25,988 bases of DNA, taken from positions 1 through 25,988 of the forward strand of contig JBKQTE010000110.1 in assembly GCA_052143315.1 (NCBI GenBank), in the 5' to 3' direction. Below the pieces are notes generated by a model. It searched no databases. It worked only from the letters and a program-made list of their open reading frames with translations, and was not told the origin of the DNA. The stretch is from DASZIT01 sp052143315 (GTDB taxonomy: Bacteria; Actinomycetota; Acidimicrobiia; Acidimicrobiales; RAAP-2). The position numbers and the translations under genes were made by a program. This document shows, in pieces, positions 14,778-21,363 of the stretch (positions within the stretch are counted from its first letter, which is position 1; each line of letters opens with the position of its first letter).

Positions 14778-15614
14778 ATGGTGGCCACCTCGGGATGGAG
14801 CGGAGTGGTGAACCTGCCGCCGGTCCACCACACCCCCCAGATCGGCCGGGTCAGCCAGTTCGACGAGCCGCGCGGTGTCGGCGTGGTCGAGTTCGGCAAC
14901 GGCCGGCAGTACGAGTTCCACTGCACGGCCATCACCGACGGCACCCGGGACATCGCGGTGGGGACCCTGGTGGCGGTGGAGGTCACCACCGCCCACCTCG
15001 GTCGCCTCGAGGCGTCGTCCGTACGCCCGCTGCCCGGGCTGGTGACCCCGGGGGCGACGTTGGAGTTCGCCGCCGGTTCCGGTGTCGGTGCTGATGCTGA
15101 TTCCGGTTCTGATGCTGATGCTCAGTCGTCTCCGGGGGCCGGATCCGGATCCGGATCCAGCGAGTCGTCGGAGCCGACCGGGGAGACCCCGGCCGCCGAA
15201 CCCGGGGCGTCCCCGGCCCGGGACATGCCCGCGCCTTCCCCTTCGCCGGCCTCCAACCCGGGACCGGCCCCGGTTCCCACCATCGATCCGCTGGGCATCA
15301 CCCCGCCGGCCGGGACAGCGTCTTCACCGAGCCGGCCGGCGGCGCCTCCCCGGCCGTTGGCGCCCGACACGGCTCCGTTGTCGCCCGACACCGGGCCGGG
15401 CTCCGCCTCCGACACCCCGATCGTGCCGCCGCTGCCCGAACCGGCCCCGCTGCCCGAACCGGCCCCGCTGCCCGAACCGGGCTCCTCGCCCGGTCCCGAC
15501 TTCTGGTCGCCCCACCGGGCGCCCCCCACCGGACCGCCACCCACCTGGGTCACCCCGGTGACGCCAAGTCGCGACCCGTCCTCGGGGTCCGGCTCGTCCT
15601 CGTCGTCGGCGTAG
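14778..15614 (+). CDS. Cold-shock-domain-like protein with a long Pro/Ser-rich tail
   Basis: The first 90 residues resemble a cold-shock (OB-fold nucleic-acid-binding) domain: GRVSQFDEPRGVGVVEF fits strands 1 and 2, YEFHCTAI corresponds to the FVHxSAI strand, and VGTLVAVEV follows. Residues 95-278 are low complexity, rich in Pro, Ser, Gly and Ala, with a DAD repeat and three LPEPAP repeats. The aromatic RNP1 pattern is weak, so nucleic-acid binding is inferred. ATG 14778 is 1 nt after GAGGAG; GTG at 14781, 14805 or 14808 could be used instead. From 15122 onward the frame is antisense to the tail of the transporter gene, so it is unsure how much of the tail is translated. Confidence 0.72.
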   Translation: MVATSGWSGVVNLPPVHHTPQIGRVSQFDEPRGVGVVEFGNGRQYEFHCTAITDGTRDIAVGTLVAVEVTTAHLGRLEASSVRPLPGLVTPGATLEFAAGSGVGADADSGSDADAQSSPGAGSGSGSSESSEPTGETPAAEPGASPARDMPAPSPSPASNPGPAPVPTIDPLGITPPAGTASSPSRPAAPPRPLAPDTAPLSPDTGPGSASDTPIVPPLPEPAPLPEPAPLPEPGSSPGPDFWSPHRAPPTGPPPTWVTPVTPSRDPSSGSGSSSSSA

Positions 15615-17104
15615 GGGTTGCCGAGGATCTTCCGGGCCATGTCGACGACTACCGCGCTGTCGGCGTCCTCGCCGGTGACCACCCCCAGCAATGGGGCGGC
15701 GAGGAGGCCGGTGACGATGCCGGTCTCCGACATCGCCTCGGCCTGCACGATGGTCCACTCCCAGAGCCGTTTGATCATGTCGGGGCTGGTGTTCTGCTTG
15801 GCGGGGACCTTCAGCCAGCAGTTGATGACGGCGTGACCCACGCCGGTGGCCGCCGGGAACAGCCAGATCAGCCGGTAGTTGCCGGTGGCGTCGACCACGG
15901 CGGCGGCCACGTAGGCGACGGCCACGCCGCACAGGTTGAACGGCGAGAACAGCACCCCCAGGCGCTCCCCGAGGCCTCCGGCGCGCGGGAGCAGCTGTAG
16001 CAGCATCGGGGCCAGCACGATGAGGTAGGCACCGATGAACGGCGCGCCGATGTAGCTCAGCACCACCGCCTGCCAGATATGGGTGTCGAAGTACTGCACC
16101 CCGGCCAGCACCCCGCCGATGAGCGGTGCACCGATGGCCAGCTGACGCACCGACATGACCCGGCTGATCGGGATCCCGAGGCCGATGCCGATGAAGAACA
16201 CCGGGACCCCGGTGGCCAGGCCGGCGATGGTCTGGGCGCTGGCCCCGGCGTGGAGGTCCCGCTGGAAGAAGAGGATGGCCACGTACAGGGTCGACCCGAT
16301 GCCGGCGTAGAAGAGCAGCGAGCCGCTCACCAGCACCTTGGCGTTGGGCCCGGCCAGGATGTCTCGCAGCTCGTCCCGGATCCGACGGGACCGCTTCCCT
16401 CGGTCGGCGGAGGCCCCGACCGAGGCCGTCGGCGCCTCCCGGACCAGGATCAGCACCAGGATCCCGACCGACATGATGATGACCGCTGCCAACCGGAACG
16501 GCAGGTTCCAGGTGGCCGGGTCGTTCTGCTTCCAGCTGGCGATGACAGTTCCCTTGATGGCCAGGGCCGCCACGGTGCCGAGCACCGTGGTGAGCACCAG
16601 CGCCTTGAGCCAACGGCTCCGCCCGAAGACCTCAGGCACCACCGCCACGTTGGTCAAGGTGAAGATGGCGGAGGCCTGGGTGGCGATCACGATGAACAGG
16701 ACCAGCATCCAGTAGCCGTGGACCACCGTGAACATCCAGGTGCAGGCGCCCAGCACCACCAGGCTCCCGGCCATGTACGGGGTCCGTCGGCCGACCCGGG
16801 TCTGGGTGCGGTCGCTGAGGCGACCCATGATCGGGTAGGTCAACCAGGTCACCAGGCTCCCGGCCGTGAGCGCGAAGGTCACCGCCAGCGCACCCGACGC
16901 CCGGTGCTGGACGTAGAGCGTGATGAGGACGCCGGACACCGCCAGATTGGCGCGCGGGCCCACCAGGCCGATGGAGATGCCGAGGAAACTCCGGATCCGC
17001 GAGCGGTCGATGGTTTCGGGCGTCGCTGACCCTGTCTCCACGGGGTCAGCGGGTCCACCGGCGACCGGCTCGAGCCCGGCCCCTTCGTCGGGGAGCTCGC
17101 TCAC
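15122..17104 (-). CDS. MFS / GPH-like transporter with a low-complexity C-terminal tail
   Basis: This predicted membrane protein of 660 residues has about 12 hydrophobic segments between residues 38 and 450. The loop TYPIMGRLSDRTQTRVGRRT matches the loop 2-3 signature of MFS carriers and resembles sugar:cation (GPH) symporters; the substrate is unknown. A basic loop (ADRGKRSRRIRDELRDIL) separates the two halves. After the last helix, from about residue 490, the tail is acidic and then Gly/Ser/Ala-rich, including GAGSGS repeats. The GTG start at 17104 overlaps the stop of the upstream gene as GTGA, so the two are coupled. The final 493 bp lie antisense to the cold-shock-domain gene. Confidence 0.85.
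   Translation of the reverse strand: MSELPDEGAGLEPVAGGPADPVETGSATPETIDRSRIRSFLGISIGLVGPRANLAVSGVLITLYVQHRASGALAVTFALTAGSLVTWLTYPIMGRLSDRTQTRVGRRTPYMAGSLVVLGACTWMFTVVHGYWMLVLFIVIATQASAIFTLTNVAVVPEVFGRSRWLKALVLTTVLGTVAALAIKGTVIASWKQNDPATWNLPFRLAAVIIMSVGILVLILVREAPTASVGASADRGKRSRRIRDELRDILAGPNAKVLVSGSLLFYAGIGSTLYVAILFFQRDLHAGASAQTIAGLATGVPVFFIGIGLGIPISRVMSVRQLAIGAPLIGGVLAGVQYFDTHIWQAVVLSYIGAPFIGAYLIVLAPMLLQLLPRAGGLGERLGVLFSPFNLCGVAVAYVAAAVVDATGNYRLIWLFPAATGVGHAVINCWLKVPAKQNTSPDMIKRLWEWTIVQAEAMSETGIVTGLLAAPLLGVVTGEDADSAVVVDMARKILGNPYADDEDEPDPEDGSRLGVTGVTQVGGGPVGGARWGDQKSGPGEEPGSGSGAGSGSGAGSGSGGTIGVSEAEPGPVSGDNGAVSGANGRGGAAGRLGEDAVPAGGVMPSGSMVGTGAGPGLEAGEGEGAGMSRAGDAPGSAAGVSPVGSDDSLDPDPDPAPGDD
15432..15480. 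repeat. 18-bp tandem repeat shared by two convergent frames
   Basis: About 2.7 copies of CTGCCCGAACCGGCCCCG encode LPEPAP on the plus strand and GAGSGS on the minus strand. Nearby are shorter arrays: GGATCC-centred hexamers around 15140-15157 and GATGCT-type repeats around 15090-15122. Confidence 0.85.
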
Positions 17105-17601
17105 TCGCCGGTGTCGGACTCCGCAGCCGGGCCGGGGTCGCCGGTGCCAGGAGCGGGTTCGCCGCCGGCACCGTTGGGGGCCGCCCCGGAGGCGGCCTGG
17201 TCGGCCGCCCGCCGAGCACCGTCGATCTGGACATAGGCCAGGCGGAGCTGGCTCAAGCCGTCTTTGAGCTGCTCCTCGGACTCGCCGAGGCGCCCCTCGA
17301 GCCCGGTGACCAGGGCCGCCAGTGCGTCAATGGCCAGCCGGGCCTGGGGGAGCAGCGGCGGCACCTGGGAGAGGTAGACGGCCGACAGCTCGAACAGCCC
17401 GTAACAGTGGTTGGCCACGACCACTTCCACCGGGGCATTGGCCAGCTCCTCGCGCATCTCCTCGACCTGGGCCGCCATCGCCTCGGCGTCGACGGGGGAC
17501 CCGCCGGGGCCGCCGCCGACGCCCCCGGGGTCGCCCGGAGGACCTCCCGTGCCGGGGGGGGCGACCGGTCGTTCACCATCGGGTGTCCAGAGAGAGCTCA
17601 C
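17101..17601 (-). CDS. DUF1844 domain protein
   Basis: This protein of 166 residues matches the DUF1844 family, which commonly lies opposite infC in actinobacteria and has no known function. The domain spans about residues 48-125: NAPVEVVVANHCYGLFELSA, VYLSQVPPLLPQARLAIDAL and a helix ending LSQLRLAYVQI. Flanking segments are Gly/Pro-rich. I chose GTG 17601 because TAGGCT is 7 nt upstream, a leaderless arrangement; an ATG further upstream (MTARLRF) would put the start beyond this box. It is coupled to the transporter gene by a GTGA overlap, which hints at a membrane-linked role, but that is inference. Confidence 0.8.
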   Translation of the reverse strand: MSSLWTPDGERPVAPPGTGGPPGDPGGVGGGPGGSPVDAEAMAAQVEEMREELANAPVEVVVANHCYGLFELSAVYLSQVPPLLPQARLAIDALAALVTGLEGRLGESEEQLKDGLSQLRLAYVQIDGARRAADQAASGAAPNGAGGEPAPGTGDPGPAAESDTGE

Positions 17602-17607
17602 GGCTGG

Positions 17608-17614
17608 TAGCCTA
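17608..17614. promoter_or_regulatory. Overlapping divergent -10 boxes between DUF1844 and infC
   Basis: The near-palindrome TAGCCTA reads TAGGCT on the minus strand (17614-17609), 7 nt before the DUF1844 GTG, and TAGCCT on the plus strand (17608-17613), where it could start an infC leader of about 180 nt. The plus-strand use is a guess. Confidence 0.35.
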
Positions 17615-17705
17615 AAGCACTGAACAACGAGGAAGCGGAGTCGCGCGGTCATCGACTCCCACCTGGCCACGGAAGTACGCGTGCGTCGGGTCAATGGGTC
17701 CGGAT

Positions 17706-17775
17706 GCCGACCACGGTCGGCGCAGCTCCGGTGGCAGCTCCGTTCTCCTCTTTCGTCGGTCACGGGAGGTCCGTG
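17706..17775 (+). other. Structured infC leader
   Basis: Two hairpins lie in the leader before infC: GCCGAC-CACG-GTCGGC (17706-17721) and CACGG-GAGGT-CCGTG (17761-17775). They could belong to an untranslated leader that controls the infC-rpmI-rplT operon. I know of no described motif that matches. Confidence 0.35.
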
Positions 17776-17800
17776 GCCCGAAGATAGGGAGAGCAGTCGA

Positions 17801-18607
17801 ATAGCAGCTACCGTCACCACCAATGAGCCTCGGATCAATGAACGGATCCGTGCCCGCGAGGTCAGACTGGTGGACCCCGAGGGTGAGCAGCTGGGGATCA
17901 AGGCGCTTCCCGAGGCGCTGAACCTGGCCCGCCAGCTGGATCTGGACCTGGTCGAAGTGGCCCCGATGGCCAACCCGCCCGTCTGTCGCATCATGGACTA
18001 TGGAAAGTTCAAGTTCGACGCCGCCCAGCGGGCCAAGGAGTCCAAGCGCAAGGCCGTGCACGTCGGCATCAAGGAGATGAAGTACCGGCCGAAGATCGGT
18101 CCCGGCGACTTCGACACCAAGACCCGACAGGTGGCCAAGTTCCTCGAAGAGGGGCACAAGGTCAAGATCACCATCATGTTCCGTGGCCGTGAGGTCTTCC
18201 ATCCCGAGTTGGGGAAGAAGATCCTCGACCGGATCGCAGAGCAGATGGCCGGCATGGGCAAGTCGGAGTCGGAACCCAGGCTCGACGGGCGCAACATGGT
18301 GATGGTGCTCGCACCGGACAAACGAGCGAAGCAGTCGGCCGCATCCAGGGGCCCGAAGCATCCGAACGGTCACGCCGCCGGATCGGGGACCGAGACGGGG
18401 GCAGACGCCCCGGCTCCGGGCTCCGCACCGGAGACGGCGGGCACCACACCGGCTGCCGAGGCACCGGCTTCGGCACCTGCGGCGGTCGACACCGGCGTGG
18501 TCGCTGGCGTGGTCGCCGAGGAGGGCGCGGCGGCACCTGCGGCGGCGACACCGGACCAGCCCGGGGAGCACTCCCCGGTGGAGAGCACGATCGAGGAAGA
18601 GGGATAG
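17801..18607 (+). CDS. infC: Translation initiation factor IF-3 (apparent ATA start)
   Basis: IF-3 (268 residues) binds the 30S subunit and checks start-codon choice. The N-domain shows EPRINERIRAREVRLVDPEG and CRIMDYGKFKFD; the C-domain shows IKEMKYRPKIGPGDFDTK, VKITIMFRGRE and DGRNMVMVLAPDK. The last 85 residues are an Ala/Pro/Thr-rich tail. No in-frame ATG, GTG or TTG lies near the expected start. The isoleucine codon ATA at 17801 gives I-AATVTTNEPRINERIR, the usual distance from the conserved RINERIR, and GGGAG (17787-17791) lies 9 nt upstream. Rare AUU or AUC starts with feedback by IF-3 itself are known for infC. GTG 17681 would add 40 residues that look like structured leader. Confidence 0.92.
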   Translation: MAATVTTNEPRINERIRAREVRLVDPEGEQLGIKALPEALNLARQLDLDLVEVAPMANPPVCRIMDYGKFKFDAAQRAKESKRKAVHVGIKEMKYRPKIGPGDFDTKTRQVAKFLEEGHKVKITIMFRGREVFHPELGKKILDRIAEQMAGMGKSESEPRLDGRNMVMVLAPDKRAKQSAASRGPKHPNGHAAGSGTETGADAPAPGSAPETAGTTPAAEAPASAPAAVDTGVVAGVVAEEGAAAPAAATPDQPGEHSPVESTIEEEG

Positions 18608-18609
18608 CG

Positions 18610-18804
18610 ATGCCGAAGATGAAGACCGATAGCGGGGCCCGCAAGCGGATCAAGGTGACCGGGACCGGCCGTCTCCGCCGGCGCAAGGCGTTCCGCTCCC
18701 ACATCCTCGAGAAGAAGTCGAGCGAGCGGAAGCGTCGCCTGAGTCGCGAGACGGACTTCTCGCCCGGCGACGAGAGGCAGATCAAGCGGATGCTCGGCAG
18801 GTAG
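18610..18804 (+). CDS. rpmI: 50S ribosomal protein L35
   Basis: This basic protein of 64 residues has the L35 pattern: PKMKTDSGARKRIKVTGTG, RRRKAFRSHILEKKS, then a C-terminal QIKRMLGR. The start lies 2 nt after the infC stop with GAGGAAGAGG upstream inside infC, so it belongs to the classic infC-rpmI-rplT operon. Confidence 0.97.
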   Translation: MPKMKTDSGARKRIKVTGTGRLRRRKAFRSHILEKKSSERKRRLSRETDFSPGDERQIKRMLGR

Positions 18805-19007
18805 TCCGGAAGCTCGGACCGCATCGGCCGGCGGGCAACCGCGTCCGACACCTCACCACCCGACACCTCACCACCCGTCGCCGCTGCCGGGCACCGACGA
18901 GATCGTCGGACGCCGGTCGTCGATTCACCGATTCACCGATTCGACCCATTGACTGACTCACCCATTGACTGGTTCACCCACACCGCCCGATACGAGAAGG
19001 AGTTCCC
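18805..19007 (+). repeat. Repeat-filled rpmI-rplT spacer
   Basis: This spacer of 203 nt is unusually long for the operon. It holds two tandem copies of a 15-bp unit (CCGACACCTCACCAC, 18845-18874), 2.5 copies of GATTCACC (18922-18942) and two copies of ACCCATTGACTG 16 bp apart (18944-18955, 18960-18971). AAGGAG at 18997-19002 is a good ribosome site for rplT. TTGACT within the last repeats resembles a -35, but no convincing -10 fits a transcript that keeps the ribosome site. Confidence 0.8.
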
Positions 19008-19394
19008 ATGGCCCGAGTGAAGCGCGCAGTCCACGCCAAGAAGCACCACCGCGCGGTTCTCGAGCAGGCGCAGGGCTACTACGGCAACAAGAGCCGTTCG
19101 TTCCGCGCTGCCAACGAGCAGGTGATGCACTCGCTGCAGTACGCCTACCGCGACCGGCGTGCCCGCAAGGGGGAGTTCCGGAAGCTGTGGATCCAGCGGA
19201 TCAACGCCGCCGCCCGCCTGAACGGCATCAGCTACAGCCGGTTCATCGCCGGGCTCCACGCCGCCGACGTCGAGGTGGACCGCAAGGTCTTGGCCGACCT
19301 GGCCGTCCGTGAGCCGGAGGCGTTCGCCTCCCTGGTCAAGGTGGCCGAAGAGGCGCTGGCCAGCGCATCGACGACCACCGAGGCCGCTTCCTGA
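19008..19394 (+). CDS. rplT: 50S ribosomal protein L20
   Basis: L20 (128 residues) is an early-assembly protein of the large subunit. The family pattern is complete: ARVKRAVHAKKHHRAVLEQA, GYYGNKSRSFRAANEQVMHS, YRDRRARKGEFRKLWIQRIN and GISYSRFIAGL. It has a short Ala/Thr-rich tail. The strong AAGGAG site is 5 nt before the ATG. Its stop overlaps a CTG in the frame of the next gene. Confidence 0.97.
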   Translation: MARVKRAVHAKKHHRAVLEQAQGYYGNKSRSFRAANEQVMHSLQYAYRDRRARKGEFRKLWIQRINAAARLNGISYSRFIAGLHAADVEVDRKVLADLAVREPEAFASLVKVAEEALASASTTTEAAS

Positions 19395-20278
19395 GCCAGC
19401 CCGGGCTGGCCTTCACCCACCAACGGGTCAGGCGGGTCCGCCAGCTGCTGCGCAAGCGCAGCCTGCGGTGGTCCGAGCAGTGCTTGGTGGTGGAGGGGGC
19501 CGAACTGCTGTCGGTGGCGCTCGCCGCCGGGGCCGCCGTCGAGTCCGTCTACGTGGCCCCGGGCGGCCGGGACACCCCGGCCGTCGCCGAGGCGGTCTCC
19601 GGAGCCTTCGACGCCGGTGCCCGGGTGTTCGACCTGGCTCCCGGCGTGCTGGAGCGGGTCGCCGACACCGTGTCTCCCCAACCGGTGCTGGCGGTGGTGG
19701 GGTTCGTCCCGGCCACCGACGAGGACGTGGCCGGAGCCTCGATGGTGCTGGTCTGCGTCGACGTCCGTGATCCGGGCAATGCCGGCACCATCATCCGCAC
19801 CGCCGACGCCTCCGGTGTCGACGCGGTGGTGTGCTGCGACGGCACCGTCGACCCCACCAATCCCAAGACGGTGCGGGCGTCGGCCGGCTCGGTGTTCCAC
19901 ACCCCGATCGTGATGGGCGGGGAAGCCGCCCGGGTGGTCGCCGGCCTGCGGCGCCACGGGCTCGCCATCGTCGGCACGGTGGTCCGGGACGGGGTGGACT
20001 ACACCACCTTCGACTGGACGCGCCGGGTGGCGGTGGTCCTGGGCAACGAGGCGTCGGGCCTCGGCGATGAGCTGGTGGCCGCACTGGACGCCCGGGTGTC
20101 GATCCCGATGGCGGGTCGGGCCGAGTCGCTGAACGTCAGTGTGTCGGCAGCGGTGCTGTGCTTCGAGGCTCGGCGCCAGCGGCGGGCGGTGGGCCACGGG
20201 CCGGAGGGCTCTACCATTCCGGGCATGGATGCACCAGGGACGGCACCGACCGTGGGCGGCAGTGGGGGGGTGGGATGA
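19391..20278 (+). CDS. TrmH/SpoU-family RNA 2'-O-methyltransferase
   Basis: The product (295 residues from CTG 19391) is a SPOUT-class methyltransferase, probably acting on rRNA; the place between rplT and pheS matches mycobacterial tsnR. The three SpoU motifs are DVRDPGNAGTIIRTAD, VVLGNEASGL and IPMAGRAESLNVSVSAAVLC. The N-terminal substrate-binding domain is recognisable from HQRVRRVRQLLRKRSLRWSE onward, ahead of the first TTG (19484, in CLVVEGAELL) and with no ATG or GTG before it. CTG 19391 overlaps the rplT stop as CTGA; CTG 19406 is an alternative. Its own stop overlaps the pheS start as ATGA. A tail of about 20 residues after the fold contains the candidate pheS promoter. Confidence 0.9.
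   Translation: MSQPGLAFTHQRVRRVRQLLRKRSLRWSEQCLVVEGAELLSVALAAGAAVESVYVAPGGRDTPAVAEAVSGAFDAGARVFDLAPGVLERVADTVSPQPVLAVVGFVPATDEDVAGASMVLVCVDVRDPGNAGTIIRTADASGVDAVVCCDGTVDPTNPKTVRASAGSVFHTPIVMGGEAARVVAGLRRHGLAIVGTVVRDGVDYTTFDWTRRVAVVLGNEASGLGDELVAALDARVSIPMAGRAESLNVSVSAAVLCFEARRQRRAVGHGPEGSTIPGMDAPGTAPTVGGSGGVG
20212..20217 (+). promoter_or_regulatory. Possible -10 box for pheST
   Basis: TACCAT lies within the last codons of the methyltransferase gene. A transcript starting about 7 nt later would have a leader of about 50 nt before pheS. There is no clear -35. Confidence 0.25.
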
Positions 20279-21339
20279 CCGGCCAGGCCGATATCGACGC
20301 GCTGGTGGCCGAGGCCGAGGCCGCCGTCACCGCCGCCGCCACCACCGAGGACATCCGGCAGGTGGCCACCGCCGTCTCTGGCAAGAAGTCCCCGCTCGCC
20401 CTGGCCCACCGGGCCCTGGGCACGTTGGAGCCCGAGGCCCGCAAGGAGCTCGGGCAGCTCCTGCACGAGGCGCGCCTGACCATCGAGGCACTGGTGGAGC
20501 GGCGACGGGCCGAGATCACCACGGCCGAGATGGAGCGGACCATGCGGGCGGATCAGCTCGACCTGTCCGAGTTCATCCCCTCCCGGCCCCGCAACTCGCC
20601 CGGGCGCGGGCACCTCAATCTGGTCAGCCGGACCCGCGACGAGCTCGAGGACGTGTTCGTGGGGATGGGGTTCGAGGTGGCCGAGGGCCCCGAGATCGAG
20701 ACGGACTGGTACAACTTCGGTGCCCTCAACATCCCGCCGGCCCACCCGGCGCGCGGCATGTGGGACACCTTCTACCTGAAGCTGGGTGCACCGGAGTCGA
20801 CCCTGTTGCGGACCCACACCTCTCCGGTGCAGATCCACCTGATGGAGGAGGCGGTGGTCGACGGCGGCCTGCCGATCCACGCGGTGATGCCCGGTCGCTG
20901 CTACCGGCGGGACACCCCCGACGCCCGGCACCTGCCCATCTTCCACCAGGTCGAGGGGCTGGTGGTGGACAAGGGGATCACCTTCGCCGACCTGGCCGGG
21001 ACCATCGAGTCGTTCACCACCGCCTACTTCGGCCCCGACATCCACTCGAGGCTGCGCCCGGCGTACTTCCCGTTCACCGAGCCGTCGGCGGAGTTCGAGG
21101 TCACCTGCACCATCTGCCATGGCCGCGGCTGCCGCACCTGCTCGCAGACCGGCTGGATCGAGCTGGGGGGGTGCGGCATGGTCGACCCGGCGGTGTTCGA
21201 GTCGGTGGGCATCGATCCCGACCAGTGGACCGGGTTCGCCTTCGGGTTCGGCATCGACCGGTGCGCCCAGATGCGGCACCAGATCGCCGACATGCGGGTG
21301 CTGAACGAGAACGACATCCGCTTCCTGCGGCAGTTCTGA
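20275..21339 (+). CDS. pheS: Phenylalanyl-tRNA synthetase alpha subunit
   Basis: PheS (354 residues) is the catalytic class II subunit that charges tRNA-Phe. The N-terminal coiled-coil arm spans about 5-90. Motif 1 and the active-site entry are in FNIPPAHPARGMWDTF-like sequence (LNIPPAHPARGMWDTFYL), motif 2 is GRCYRRDTPDARHLPIFHQV, and motif 3 is GFAFGFGIDRCAQMRHQI. The Cys-rich insertion CTICHGRGCRTCSQTGW is normal for bacterial PheS. The ATG overlaps the preceding stop as ATGA. Confidence 0.97.
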   Translation: MTGQADIDALVAEAEAAVTAAATTEDIRQVATAVSGKKSPLALAHRALGTLEPEARKELGQLLHEARLTIEALVERRRAEITTAEMERTMRADQLDLSEFIPSRPRNSPGRGHLNLVSRTRDELEDVFVGMGFEVAEGPEIETDWYNFGALNIPPAHPARGMWDTFYLKLGAPESTLLRTHTSPVQIHLMEEAVVDGGLPIHAVMPGRCYRRDTPDARHLPIFHQVEGLVVDKGITFADLAGTIESFTTAYFGPDIHSRLRPAYFPFTEPSAEFEVTCTICHGRGCRTCSQTGWIELGGCGMVDPAVFESVGIDPDQWTGFAFGFGIDRCAQMRHQIADMRVLNENDIRFLRQF

Positions 21340-21363
21340 CCCGCCGGTCCTGAGAGGAGAGCA

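Noticed and set aside
16079..17029. Plus-strand frame of about 316 residues opposite the transporter
   Set aside because: It is rich in His, Asp and Gly with no domain and lies antisense to a clear membrane protein.
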